Assembly (NCBI GenBank): GCA_007570785.1
Contig: ML660211.1
Location: forward strand, 2,657,947-2,721,946
DNA length: 64,000 bases
Source: Antilocapra americana
Lineage: Eukaryota > Chordata > Mammalia > Artiodactyla > Antilocapridae
Reading direction: 5' to 3'
The translations under genes were made by a program, and so were the position numbers. Below, piece after piece: positions 22,436 to 34,489 of this stretch (positions within the stretch are counted from its first letter, which is position 1; each line of letters opens with the position of its first letter). Under the pieces are notes generated by a model. It searched no databases and was not told where the DNA came from. It saw nothing but the letters and a program-made list of their open reading frames with translations.

Positions 22436-23487
22436 TATGTATTACAGCGAACTGTGGAAAATTTTGAAAGAGATGGGAATACCAGGCCACATGACCTGCC
22501 TCCTGAGAAACCTGTATGTAGGTCAAGAAGCAACAGTTAGAACCAGACATGGAACAACAGACTGGTTTAAAATTGGGAAAGGAGTACGTCAAGGCTGTAT
22601 ATTATCACCCTGTTTATTTAACTTATATGCAGAGTACATCATGTGAAATGCCGGGCTGGATGAATCACAAGCTGGAACGAGATTGCCAGGAGAAATATCA
22701 ATAACCTAAGATATGCAGATGACACCACCCTTATGGCAGAAAGTGAAGAGGAACTAAAGAGCCTCTTGATGAAAGTGAAAAAGGAGAGTGGAAAAGTAGG
22801 CTTAAAACTCAGCATTCAGAAAGCTAAGATCATGGCATCTGGTCCCATCACTTCATGACATATAGATGGGAAACTACGGAAACAGTGAAAGACTTTATTT
22901 TTGGGGGCTCCAAAATCACTGCAAACGGTGACTGAAGCCATGAAATTGAGAGATATTTGCTCCTTGGAAGAAAATCTATGACAAACATAGACAGCATATT
23001 GAAAAGCAGAGACATTACTCTGCTGACAAAGGTCCATCTAGTCAAAGCTGTGTATTTTCCAGTAGTCAGGTATGGATGCGAGAGTTGGACCATAAAGAAA
23101 GCTGAACCCTGAGGAACTGATGCTTTTGAACTGTGATGTTGGAGAAGACTCTTGAGAGTCCCTTGGACTGCAGGGAGATCAAACCAGTTAATCCTATAGG
23201 AAATCAACCCTGAGTATTCATTGGAAGGACTGACGCTGAAGCTGAAGCTCCAATACTTTGGCCACCGGATGCGAAGAACTGACTCACTGGAAAAGACCCT
23301 GATGCTGGGCAAAATGTAAGGCAGTAAGAGAAGGGGATGACGGAAGAAGAGATGGTTGGATGGAATCACTGCTGGACATGAGTTTGAGCAAACTCCAGGA
23401 GACGGTGAAGGACAGGGAAGCCTGGTGTGCTACAGTCCATGGGGTTGCAAAGAGTTGGACATGGCTGAGTGACTGAACAGCAAGTAT
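22436..23487 (+). repeat. BovB LINE, 5'-truncated, reverse transcriptase to 3' end
   Basis: Sense copy of BovB ORF2 from inside the RT domain. An open segment reads LWKILKEMGIPGHMTCLLRN, and further RT blocks include GVRQGCILSPCLFNLYAEYI. It then stops at a TGA near 22640, where an intact relative in this window (55269) reads ATGAGA. The RYADDTTLM catalytic box is still readable near 22720 in another frame. Several stops and indels follow. It ends GAGTGACTGAACAGCAA. Non-functional remnant; the protein is a retroelement polymerase, not a host gene. Confidence 0.92.
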
Positions 23488-23539
23488 GACACAAATCGAC
23501 CAGCATTACCCAAGTATCCAACTGAGCTAACTCATTTGT

Positions 23540-23900
23540 CTTCACTGACTATGCTGTCTCCAGATTGTTTTTTCTCTCCAGCTCATCTTATATATCTTAG
23601 AAGAGTCTTCCTGAAAGCAGATATAATCTCATTATTTTCTGTCCTAGGACCTTATACATCTCTGTTTCTTCCTAAATTTTATGTAAACTTCTTTGGATGA
23701 CTTTCAGCATCTTCCACAATCTGGTTTCAGTCTGATTTTCTAGATTTTCTTCCAGAGTGTGTTGTTTCAAGTAGATTGTACATTAGAAAAACTGTCTTTT
23801 TTCTACTTTAATTTACTCATTGTGTACCTCTGTTCATACTTTGACCCCCTTCTGGAATTGTTTAAACTGCACCATCTTAAAATTTTTAAATTCTAAGTTT
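23540..23900 (-). repeat. Probable L2 LINE fragment, antisense
   Basis: Resembles the reverse of the L2 3' region: AGAGTCTTCCTGAAAGCAGA, CTTTCAGCATCTTCCACAAT, CTGGTTTCAGTCTGATTTTC and similar blocks in the expected order. Heavily decayed. Confidence 0.5.
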
Positions 23901-24009
23901 TGTCCATAAGTCAAAGTTTGGCTTGCACACTTTCTTCTTTCTTATCCACAGAACTGGAAGCTATTATGTTCCTCTGAACGTTCATAGCCTCTGCAAAATG
24001 TCTAATCAC

Positions 24010-24790
24010 TTCTAACTTGGGAACTTTTATTTATTTATTTTTTATTTATTTATTTATTTTATTTATTTATTTATTTTTATTATTGTTTTAGCCATACATT
24101 GTTATGATATCACCATGGGTTTACATATGCTTCCCCTCCGGGTCCCCCCTCCCTCCTCCCTCCCCCCCCGGGAAATCTCGCTGCACCAGTCCCGAGCATC
24201 AATCCTGGGCTGGCGATTGATTAGACACATGACAATTAACATGCTTCAATGCCCTTCTCCCATCTCATCCCACCCTTACCCTCATCCACAAAGTCCACAA
24301 GTCTATTTTATACATCTGCGTTCCTTTTGTTGTCTCCCATGTTGGGTTCTCATTACTGTCTTTCTAAATTCCATATATATGTGTTAATATACTGTATTGT
24401 TGTTTTTGCTTCTGGCTTACTTCACTCTGGATAATGGGCTCCAGTTTCGTCCATCTGAGTAGAATTGCTTCAAATGAATTTTTTTTTAATGCTGAGTAAT
24501 ATTCCATTGTGTATATATACCACAGCTTTCTTATCCATTCGTCAGTTGATGGGCATCTAGGTTGCTTCCATGTCCTGGCTATTGTAAACAATGCAGCGAT
24601 GAACACTGGGGTGCACGTGGCTCTTTCAATTCTGGTTTCCTCGGTGTATATGCCCAGCAGTGGGATTGCCGGGTCATATGGCAGGTCTATTTGCAGCTTT
24701 TTAAGGAACCTCCACACTGTTTTCCATAGTGGCTGTACTAGTTTGCATTCCCACCAACAGTGTAAGAGGGTTCTAACTTGGGAACTTTTA
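24010..24790 (-). mobile_element. Young 5'-truncated L1 insertion with exact 20-base target-site duplication
   Basis: The L1 occupies 24030-24770, antisense. It begins on the plus strand with a (TTTA)n tail (24030-24083), then the 3'UTR (CATACATTGTTATGATATCA), then ORF2 ending at a stop at 24364-24366. About 135 codons remain open up to the truncation point, including [32 protein letters not shown] and [12 protein letters not shown], which are typical L1 ORF2 C-terminal motifs. The 20-base repeats at 24010-24029 and 24771-24790 are identical. Intact frame and perfect repeats mean a recent insertion, possibly lineage-specific. Confidence 0.95.
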
Positions 24791-24849
24791 ATGTCTCTCC
24801 TTCTAGATCTTTTTTTTTTAACCTGTAAAGTTTGTTTTTTATTCATCTT

Positions 24850-26050
24850 TGAATTTCTTCTCAGAACTTAGCAGACTACTTGATACATAACAATAAAATT
24901 GTTTACCATTTAATACTAATAGCATTAAATGTAAAAGTATAATTCAGTAGAATAAATAATTTGAACATTTTCATTCCTCTCTCAACAGCTAGGGAGACTT
25001 CCATACCAACGTGGCTTTAACTCATCATGGGTGTGTCTGCAGGATGGAATTCATCATTAAGTAGAATAGTGCTGTTTAAATAAATAAGCTCCTATATCTA
25101 ACCCTGCTCATAATGTGAAAAGGCAAAGACCATCTATCCTGAATACACAGATTTTTGGAGTTTGGGGCAAGATTCAATGTTTGGGCTGTTTCCTGTCTCT
25201 ACTGATGACCTTTCCTCATTTGTATGATGGCCTCAGGCAGCAAGATTATAGCATAAAGATTTGGCTACAGTTTTACGTTAATTTCATGACACACCTCATT
25301 TGATAAACAGCCCTCTGCTTTACAGAGTCTATGAATTGCCTAAAAATTTTAATTCCTCAGAAATGTTTTCTTCACAGCAGAGTAACAGGTGGCAACACAG
25401 TTTAATTTTTCTTATATAAAAGCTGCAGTTTGCAGAGATACCTTTCTTCCCCTTAACAATAGCCAGCAGATAAATTAAAAGACATTTCCACTTTCCACTC
25501 TTTTCAGAAAAAGACACCTCAGAGTCAGAAACAGTCAAAATGTTGCTTTGATAAGCAGGAGACCTGGTTAATTTCAGGGTAATGGCCTTGAGAGGGAAAA
25601 TTAACAATGGAGTAACACATAGCTTATTTTCTTCATGAAGCTGACATATATCCAAAGGGAAAAAGAGACTTGGTAATTGGATTTTGTGCTCACACTAATG
25701 GGATCAGTCCTGTATATTTTACTTGCCCATTACTTTTTTCACTGAATTTAGTGAGGTGCTATCATTTATTTCCAATTCGACCTAAAGATATAAAGCCACT
25801 AACAAATGGAAAATTTGTTAATATTAAATTTGTGATTTATTATAGCATATAACTTTTACTTGTGTAATTCTGATTGGGATGAACTCCTCTGAATCTTTTT
25901 GTTTAAAAGGAGACAAAAATGGCTCATGGAATTATTGCAATAATTGATCTATTTGAAATTATATAAAATTGCATAATGCTTTAAAAATAAATTTAATCAT
26001 ATTTATAATGTGAAATATGAGATCCTATTAATATCAAACTTTAATATTTC
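24850..26050. other. Unique sequence, no gene seen
   Basis: No recognisable exon or repeat. The 108-codon antisense open frame at 25329-25655 shows no domain. Confidence 0.45.
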
Positions 26051-26059
26051 CATATCAAT

Positions 26060-26400
26060 AGATTTCTTGAGCATGGTACCCAGTGTTTGCAAATTATTTC
26101 ATGATTTATGTAATCAATCTTCTGTTAAAATTTGGGTGTTTTCTCCTTTTTCACTATTTAAGATAATGCTGTGATAAACCTTCTCGTGTGAACATGTTTT
26201 ACACATATGTCGTTGTATCAGTGTAAATTCCTAGAAATGAGATTTCTACATCAAATTTTATGCACAATTTATATTTTGATACTTAAGATCAAACTTCCCA
26301 TTAGAAACTTTTTACCAATTTGCATTCACACAAAGAGCATTTTCCCAAAATTAATCTATGACCTTTTATTATTTTTAACAAAATCTTTGCCATTCTGATT
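26060..26400 (-). repeat. Old L1 (L1M/L1ME-like) fragment, antisense
   Basis: Reverse L1 3' blocks: AGATAATGCTGTGATAAACC, GTAAATTCCTAGAAATGAGA, TTTTTACCAATTTGCATTCA and AAATCTTTGCCATTCTGATT, in expected order. Confidence 0.6.
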
Positions 26401-27352
26401 TAAAAAAGCAATGAAATGCCATAGTACATGTAATGGTCTCTTTTGTTAAAACGCTTATATGCAACTTGTAAATATGTTTGATTCAGAAAAAAAATATGGA
26501 GACAAATTATTAATGGAACTTACTAAGCCCTTACAAAAGTAATAAAACCAACTTTTTTCAGGTAATTGATAAGCATCTGTGTTTAAATTTGTTTCCAATT
26601 CTTTTACCTCCAGATTTATAAATGGAGTTCATAATATGAAATAATATAATATGTATATAGTGTATAATGTGAAATTAGTGTTAATTCCAATTGATCTGCA
26701 TAATTGTGTACATGTTTCACAGTATTAATTTCAACACACATGAGTCATTGTGTATCATTAATTTTTTAAAATTGAGGGTATTATATTTTATTTTGCATAT
26801 GGGATATGATCATATTACCAATTACTTGGATTTTACTCACACAAGTGAAGACCACCTTCTTGGTTAATTTTGTTTGATTGGCCAGTACAACAAAAATAAT
26901 CACATACATATATTTTTTTACTTATGAAATTACTTCTAATAGTTATCTCAAAGTTAACATTTGAGATAAAAGCTGTATTTTTAAGGTGTAAAAATTGATT
27001 CACTTAGTTCATAAAGCTGACTAGCTGGAGTGTTAAAATTGGAACCCAAGTTTGTCCAAAAATTTTAGAGGAGTATAATTTGGCCTCTAACTTTCTCCCT
27101 CCAGGCCAGTAACCCTGTCAATAACACCACTGTTTAGTTCTTTGCTGTGTATTTTAAAATAACTTTTGTTTCATCAAGTGATGCAAGATAAAAAGGAATA
27201 TCATTTTAAAGTAATTCCTAGCATTTTGCTAATCCAGTCCCACAAAGTCTGTCCAGGTTTGTCTGTCCCTGTACAAAACATTCTTTATTCTTTGTACTAT
27301 AGAGACGTAATAGTGATGGGATATATACCATTTGGTGATGGTTTAGTCAGAA
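26401..27352. other. Unique AT-rich sequence
   Basis: Nothing recognised. Confidence 0.4.
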
Positions 27353-27561
27353 GGCTTGTCTGACTCTTTGTGACCCCATGAACTGTAGCCCTCCAGGCTC
27401 CTCTGTCTGTGGGATTTTCTAGGCAAGAATACTGGAGTGGGTTACCATTTCCTCTAACAAGGAATCTTCCTGACCCAGGAATTGAACCTGAGTCTCCTGC
27501 ATTTTAGATAGTTCCTTGTATTACAGGCAGGTTCTTTACCGACTGAGCCACCAGGGAAGTC
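27353..27561 (-). repeat. Bov-tA SINE, antisense
   Basis: GACTCTTTGTGACCCCATGA body to the head GACTGAGCCACCAGGGAAG. Contains a small internal insertion (TTAGATAGTTCCTTGTATTA region) in the tRNA-like part. Confidence 0.9.
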
Positions 27562-27710
27562 TCATATACATTTTAGTATTAATAATTCACCATAGATTAG
27601 TCATGTTTTATTTCTGTAATATATTATAATCTTTCATATAGAATATTACTTTTTCATAAGAAAACGTAAAAAGATCCATATTCTTCCTACAACATCTGTC
27701 TTTAGTTGTT

Positions 27711-28475
27711 TGTCTTGTTCAATCACTCAGTCATGTCCAACTCTTTGCAACCCCTTGGACTACAGCACAATAGGCTTCTCTGTCCTTCACTATCTCCCAG
27801 AGTTTGCTCAAACTCATGTCCATTGGCATCATGTCAAATGGTGATGCCATCCAACCATTTGATCTTCTGTCATTATTGATATTTCTCCCTACAATTTTGA
27901 TTCCAGCTTGTGCTTCATTCAGCCTGGCATTTTGCATGGTGTACTCTGCATATAAGTTAAATAAGCAGGGTGACAATATATAGCTTTGACATAATCCTTT
28001 CCTAATTTGGAACCGGAGAAGGCAATGGCACCCCACTCCAGTACTCTTGCCTGGAAAACCCCATGGACAGAGGAACCTGGTGGGCTGCAGTCCATGGGGT
28101 CTCTAAGAGTCAGACACGACTGAGCGACTTCACTTTCACTTTTCACTTTCCTGCACTGGAGAAGGAAATGGCAACCCACTCCAGTGTTCTTGCCTGGAGA
28201 ATCCCAGGGACGGGGGAGCCTGGTGGGCTGCTGTCTCTGGGGGCGCACAGAGTCAGACACGACTGAAGCTACTTAGCAGCAGCAGCAGCAATTTGGAACC
28301 AGTTCATTGTTCCAAGTCTGGTTCTAATTGTTGCTTTTGACCTGCATACAGGTTTCTCAGGAGGCAGGTCAGGTGGTCTGGTATTCCCATCTTCTTGAAG
28401 AATTTTCCACTGTTTGTTGTGATCCACACAGTCAAGGGCTTTAGCATAGTCAATGAAGCAGAAGTAAAAGTGTCC
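27711..28475 (-). repeat. BovB LINE, antisense, internally deleted and split by BovA2
   Basis: The BovB 3' end (27711-27868) jumps directly to RT-domain sequence (ATTGATATTTCTCCCTACAA at 27876). About 0.8 kb of the element, by comparison with the plus-strand copy at 54.3-56.1 kb, is missing. It then continues leftward in the element through SPCLFNLYAEYTM-type RT motifs. After the nested SINE it resumes with TTGTTGTGATCCACACAGTC and AGGGCTTTAGCATAGTCAAT (FDCVDHN-type region). Non-functional. Confidence 0.88.
28015..28289 (+). mobile_element. BovA2 SINE inserted in BovB
   Basis: Two Bov-A monomers in sense orientation separated by CTTCACTTTCACTTTTCACT, ending in an (AGC)n tail. Flanked by AATTTGGAACC at 28004-28014 and 28290-28300, an exact 11-base target-site duplication within the BovB. 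Low divergence suggests a relatively young copy. Confidence 0.95.
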
Positions 28476-28479
28476 TCTA

Positions 28480-29150
28480 TGTCTTCTTGGGGCTCAATAG
28501 CTCATTTCTTTCTGGTCCTAATAATATTTTATTGTTCGAATATACTCATGCATCTACTGAAGGACATCATAGTCGCTTCCAGGTTTTGGCGATTATGAAG
28601 AAAGTCGATATAAACGTCACATGCAGGTTTTGTGGGAGTAGGATTTTAACTTCCTTGGGTAGACACTAAGGAGCCTAAGTGCTGCATTTTATGGCAAGGG
28701 TATGTTCAGTTTTTTAAGAAACCACCAAACTGGCTTTCAGAATGCTGCACCAGTTTGTATTTCCACTGACAGTGAATTGGTGCTCCTGCTGCTCCACATC
28801 CTTGCCAACGTTTGTTGTCAGTGTTCTGGATTTTTGCTAGATATTAGGAGAGGTGTGTGGTGGTTTCTTGTTTTAATTTGCATTTCTGTGATAACATGTG
28901 ATATGGAGCATCATTTCATATGCTTATTTGCCACCTGTATATCTTCTTTGGTAAGATATTTGTTGAAACCTTTGGCCTATTTTATTAGTCAGATTGTTTG
29001 TTTTATTACTGATTTTTTGAGAGTTATTTGAATATTTTGGATAACAGTCCTTTTACCAGAATTATATTTTGCAAATATTTTCTCCCAGTTTATGACTTGT
29101 TACCTGTCTTTTATAGCTTAAAAAGTCTCACTTTCCCAGTCTATTCTTAG
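28480..29150 (-). repeat. Old L1 (L1M) fragment, antisense
   Basis: Reverse L1 3'/ORF2 blocks: CATCCTTGCCAACGTTTGTT, TTTTAATTTGCATTTCTGTG, CCACCTGTATATCTTCTTTG, GCAAATATTTTCTCCCAGTT. Confidence 0.75.
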
Positions 29151-30310
29151 AAACATCATTTTCCGATTATTTCAATATAGCTTCTGAATTATAGCTTGTG
29201 TCTAAGACATTTGTTGGCATGGATTAGATTTTGTAGGCTTGCCTTTCATGAGATTTTATATCACTTATTTTTCAATGGAAAAGTTAAAAGATATAAGTAG
29301 TTTTTAATAAATGTAGATGAAGCCAGTAAATTTTTCTGTGGGTGGAGATTCCTACAAGTTAAAATTTCTCTTATGTTCAGATTTCTAAGTGCAGCATAGT
29401 CATTATTTCCATTTTTCCAATGTGAAATTCATATCCAGGTGAAATACTATTCCAAAGGGAACAGTATATCATGTTATTGACTTTTAGTTCAATTTCACAA
29501 CCAGTGCAACATGAAATCATTGTTAAGTGAAACTACTAATGCCTTATCCTTCTGTGAAATAGATGTCTTTCAGAAAAAAACCTAAGCATGGGGGAAATTA
29601 GACCAAATGGATACCAGTATCAAACTGAAGTGAAAATTCTCCTAGGGAGAAAATTATTTAAGTGGAATAATTGTAAAATTATTCTTGTGGAGTTTGTCAT
29701 CCTCCTGGGGCTTTACAAACTTCATTTTTACCTAAATATAATTGAATATAGTTGGTTGCAAGACATATTGATCTTTTAATATTAAAGAAAACTCTCTAAT
29801 GCTGATTTTTTGATATTTTGACTCTAGAGAAATATACATGTGTCAGTGGAAGTAATAATTATTGCAAATATGTCATTTCTATCTATCTTTAACTATGTAT
29901 TTGCTTTTCTTTGTCACTTGTGGTATTTCTTAGGAACAAATAATGAAATAGGCTACAAACACTGACTTGAGGTGAAATGGGTTTTGACAATCATTTTTTC
30001 CATACAAGCTACTTTTTTAATATAAATTCTATATCATAAATCTAATGAATAATTATGATCACTGGGCTGTGAATTTCTAAAGCTTAGCACCTGACTTTTT
30101 TCTACCCTAAATATGCATTCTGTCTGCATCATCTCAATAACTATTTGAATAATATTCAGTAAATTCATCCATGCCACTTTAAGGCTGATTTTCAAATCTT
30201 CCTTTGCAGCTCAAAAACCTGCTTCTGAGCTCTTTATCTTTTTATCTCTTCTGAAAACTTCCCCAAACCCGACAGCTTGTTCATGTTTATCATCTTGGCC
30301 ATCTATCTAA
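29151..30310. other. Unique AT-rich sequence
   Basis: No gene or clear repeat recognised. Confidence 0.4.
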
Positions 30311-30329
30311 ATGGCTGTTTCTTTTGAAA

Positions 30330-30620
30330 TTTCTCTTTCAGTCAGTTTTTCTGTCATTTACTCTGTGACCTGAGCAGAAGCAATCCAGGAGTCATTGTTG
30401 ACTCTTTCCTCTCTCACACCACATCCTGTGAAGTTTCTTACTGCCCCTTCGATTGTCATTTCACTTTCTCTTTGCTTTCACTAATCCAGTGTAGCTCCTG
30501 TGTGATGTACCTACATATTCACCAGGAGTGCTCCCTCGCCTTCCTAAAGGCCACACTCCATGATGCAGCATGATTCATCTTCCTGAAAAATAAATTTGTG
30601 ATCATGTTGGTGTCTGACCA
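30330..30620 (-). repeat. Possible L2-like old LINE fragment, antisense
   Basis: CAGGAGTCATTGTTGACTCT, TCTCACACCACATCCTGTGA and the following pyrimidine-rich run resemble a widespread old LINE in antisense. Family uncertain. Confidence 0.35.
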
Positions 30621-30857
30621 GATGTCATGCAAATGAACGCAGTTTCCTTCACAGCCAACATTTGTGTGAATGCAGAGGGGCAGCTGCCTCTACAAGATAA
30701 AAGGAGGAGTGACTGAAGTTTCTTCGCCTCCAACTTCTCTCCTTGCAGAGCCATCATTGTAACTAGAATTTCCATCTTCCTCTTTCTTTGGGTTAATACA
30801 CTGAAGTATCATTTTAAAACACAATCTTGGTTTTTTAAATATACCACTTATTTTGCA

Positions 30858-30938
30858 CTAGTTTTATTTTTACAGAGAAGCGGCAAAGCTAATACAGAGC
30901 TCATATAGAGGCCTCACCTATTCCACCCTCCTTCCTTA
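30858..30938 (-). repeat. Short L1 3'UTR fragment, antisense
   Basis: TTTTTACAGAGAAGCGGCAA and AATACAGAGCTCATATAGAG resemble the L1M 3'UTR block also present at 17455. It is cut off by the BovB that follows. Confidence 0.5.
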
Positions 30939-30940
30939 GT

Positions 30941-31980
30941 ATGGAAAATTCTTAAGAGATGAGAATACCAGACTACCTGACCTGCCTCCTGAGAAATCTG
31001 CAGGTCAAGAAGAAACAGTTAGAATTGGACATGGAACAACAGTCTGGTTCCAAATCCGGAGAGGAGTACATCAAGGCTGTATATTGTCACCCTGCTTATT
31101 TAACTTAGATGCAGAGTACATCATGTGAAATGCTGGGCTTGATGAAGCACAAGCTGGAATCAAGATTGCCAGGAGAAGTATCAATAACCTCAGATATGCA
31201 GATGACACCACCCTTATGGCAAAGAGTGAAGAGGAACTAAAGAGCCTCTTGATGAAACTGAAAGAGTAAAAAGTAGGCTTAAGCCTCAACATTAAGAAAA
31301 CTAACATCATGGCATCTGGTCCCATCACTTCATGGCAAACAGATGGGGAAATAATGGAAACAGTGACAGACTTTATTTTGGGGGGCTCCAAAATCACTGC
31401 AGATGGTGACTGTGGCCGTGAAATTAAAAGACACATGACCCTTGGAAGAAAAGCTAGGATCAACCTAGACAGCATATTAAAAAGCAGAGACATTACTTTG
31501 TTTAGTACTGTCTAGTCTGTCTAGTCAAAGCTTTGGTTTTTCCAGTAATCATGTATGGATGTGAGAGTTGGACTATAAAGAAAGCTGAGCACTGAAGAAT
31601 TGATGCTTTTGAACTGTGGTGTTGGAGAAGACTCTCGAGAGTCACTTGGACTGCAGGGAGATCCAACCAGTCCATCCTAAAGGAGATCAGTCCTGGGTGT
31701 TCATTGAAAGGACTGATGTTGAAGCTGAAACTCCAATACTTTGGCCACCTGATGTGAAGAACTGACTCATTTGAAAAGACCCTGATGCTGGGAAAGATTG
31801 AAGGTGGGAGGAAAAGGAGATGACAGAGGATGAGATGGTTGGATAGCATCACCAACTCATTAGACTGGAGTTTGAGTGAGCTCTGGGAGTTGGTGAAGGA
31901 CAGGGAAGCCTGGCATGCTGCAGTCCATGGGGTCACAAAGAGTTGGACATAACTGAGCGACTGAACTGAACTGAACTGAA
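30941..31980 (+). repeat. BovB LINE, 5'-truncated, RT to 3' end
   Basis: Sense copy starting at GGAAAATTCTTAAGAGATGA, just inside the RT domain, and ending in an (ACTGA)n tail at 31958-31978. RT motifs CLLRN and RYADDTTLM are still readable in pieces, with many stops and a TGA at the same site as in the 22.4-kb copy (ATCATGTGAAATGC). Non-functional. Confidence 0.92.
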
Positions 31981-34283
31981 TATATGTTCATCAAAACTGA
32001 GAAACCAGCATTGGCACTTTACTGTGAACTAAACTCTTAAGACTTAATCAGGTTTCATCTAGTTTCCCACTGATTTTCTTCTTTTGTTCCAGGACCCATT
32101 CCAGAATACACAGTGCCTTTAGACAGCACTGACTTTGATAGAGATAATTAATTGCAGTTTTTGAAAACTTATATCAAGAAATTTTTTATTAGATGAATAA
32201 ACCAATCACTATGCTCTGAAGAAATGCAGGTAGAGGAGGACAGTAGGCTGCAAAATTTGGAGGGAGCACTTTGGGGTGTTTGAGAATTCTGCTCTTGCAC
32301 CCCAGGTATGTATGGGTATGTATGGCATTGGGGGAGACCCTGGGAAACCAGGGGACACACTGAGAACTCTTGATTTAGGGATGCAAAGTGGAGGAGGGTG
32401 AATAAAAGAACAAAATGAATCATTGTAAATAAACATTTCCATTCCTAATTTTTTTAAGAATAACATTTGTTGATAGATAATGAACAAATCATTATGAGTC
32501 CAAACCCAGAGTGAGAAAATATTTGAAGAAAAAATTAAAAGCATATGTACCATTAGCTAGAGCTGCAAATCTGCAGATTTCTTAAGAGATCCTTTGTGTG
32601 ACGTCTAAAGGAGATACCAGTTTGAAGATGGGAAAATATATTCTGAGTAACTAGTTTGTTACCATCTGTCATGGGCTTTTCTTCAGCTGCTACAAAAGTT
32701 TTGATTGGCCTTAGGTATTTGTCATATTTCTATATTCAAACTAATCTTCTCAGGTTTTCAAGGGGACAGATAGAAGTTCCTGGCTGACTCATCTCTCTTG
32801 GAACCTGAGGGGCATGTCTGCGAGTTTGTCAGCCTCCCTGGAAGCGTCAGCTGTGGCCCCTGCACGGGGCAGGATATTAGATTAACTGTTCCACTTCTCA
32901 TTTCCTGGGAACATGTTGTGTAGTTCCAAGGACATGATAAGAAAAATCCTGCATTGAAGTCCTTTTTTTTAAAATGAGGCATTATAGAAGATTTACCTGC
33001 TATAAACTGCATGGGTAGGGGAAGAGTTTGTGGATGTAGGTTTTTGTTCTGATTATTCTAGAATATGGAGTTAGTTTCCATTTTAAGATAGTATAATGTG
33101 CTATTGAAAATGAAGGGTTGTTCAAGTACTGAAAATGAAAAACATTCAAAAAGCACATTATTCTCAGATCAGAGTTCTTATTATTATATCTTGAAACTAT
33201 ATTTGTATATATACTGTACTGTACCATATCTTATTACTATATTAATGTGAAACTATTTTGCTAATTGTGGAGCTTTATAGTACATATCTCAGTTTATCAT
33301 GTGTATATTATATATGAATGTGTAAATAATAAATAAGCAGTGACAAAGCATAAAAATAAGATCAATAAGGATTCACTTATTTTGATAAGGTATCAATAAT
33401 TTTCTTATTTATTTATATTTTTAATGTTTAGGACCCACAGTTATAATTAGAAAAAAGCAAGGATCAGGATGATACTTAATTAGAGTTGGATTTTATCAAT
33501 ATGCTTCTGGATTAGAAAAGTCTCAAGTCATAAAACTTTCCACCATTTCCAATGAAAATTCAGCTGTAATGTCAAATCACTAAAAGTTTATTAGGCACTT
33601 GTCATAACAACACTAATTATAAATTAGATCATTTTATATTCTTGAGAATAGGAAAAGTAATTATACTGGTGGTTTCACTAGTTGATGAACCATTTTAAGA
33701 GTTGATTTCTTCTGGAAAATCAAGGTGTATTGTTCTTTCTTCTCCTAAATAAGTGCTTAGTATAAAACTGAGTTTAATAGAAATATAATTATAATGGAAA
33801 TAAAATAATGCTATGAATATTGACTTGATTTTGATTTTATTAATGAACCTTAGTATAATTATTTTAAAGATGTAAAACCTTAGCTTAGAATTTAAATATT
33901 AGAATTTTTATTCATTATATAAGACTTCAATTTTAAGATAGATATTTAATTAGATAAGAACAGTGATGATAACATTACCTGTTGTAGAGTCTGTTCTTTG
34001 AAAATATGCTAATTGTGGACTTTACAGAAGACATGGAGATTAAAATCTTTGTAAATCCTTAAGCATTGTAGTTAGCCTTAATTTTTTTTTTTATTTTGGT
34101 GTGCGTGTGAGCCAGATTTAAAAGCATACCCATGATTTATTTAGGATCAACCAAGCTGAAAAAGAATTTTTCAATATTTTTAGCTTGTTCTAAATTAGCT
34201 TTGTTTTCTCTTATGCTCTTTCCTATTCTCAATTTTTTCCAAAACTGCTAATGTAGCAGTAGAAACTTAAATTCGCAATATAC
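31981..34283. other. Unique sequence, no gene seen
   Basis: AT-rich. A moderately GC-rich patch lies at 32210-32400. Open frames at 32169-32553 and 32758-33012 (-) show no domain. Confidence 0.45.
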
Positions 34284-34294
34284 TAAATCATAAA

Positions 34295-34489
34295 AGGGCT
34301 TCCCTGGTGGCTCAGATGGTAAAGAATCTTCCTGCAATGCAGGAGACCTGGGTTCAATCCCTGTGTTGGGACGATCCCCAGGAGAAGGGAGATGGTGGGC
34401 TACAGTCAAAGGGGTTGCAAAGAGTTGGGCATGACTAAGAGATTAACACACACATGCACACGTGCATACATGCATGCGCACACACACAG
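34295..34489 (+). repeat. Bov-tA SINE with internal deletion and CA-rich tail
   Basis: Complete tRNA-like head, then GAGAAGGGAGATGGTGGGCT, so about 60 bases of the usual body are missing. The tail is an imperfect (CA)n/(GCAT)n run (34446-34488). TAAATCATAAA occurs at 34284-34294 and 34490-34500, an exact 11-base target-site duplication. Confidence 0.92.

Noticed and set aside
22848..23369. 173-codon antisense frame
   Set aside because: Lies on the wrong strand of the BovB copy; the meaningful RT motifs are on the plus strand.
24364..24846. 160-codon antisense frame as a host gene
   Set aside because: It is the L1 ORF2 C-terminus; the first 20-odd codons run out through the target-site duplication into flanking DNA.
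27919..28260. 113-codon antisense frame
   Set aside because: Translation of the antisense strand of the BovA2 and adjoining BovB; recurrent SINE-derived peptide.
31071..31936. Antisense frames of 140 and 144 codons
   Set aside because: Antisense shadows of the BovB at 30941-31980.
34295..34370. Possible tRNA-Glu gene
   Set aside because: The A/B-box-like segment is the head of a Bov-tA SINE, as in all similar hits in the window; no intact cloverleaf context.
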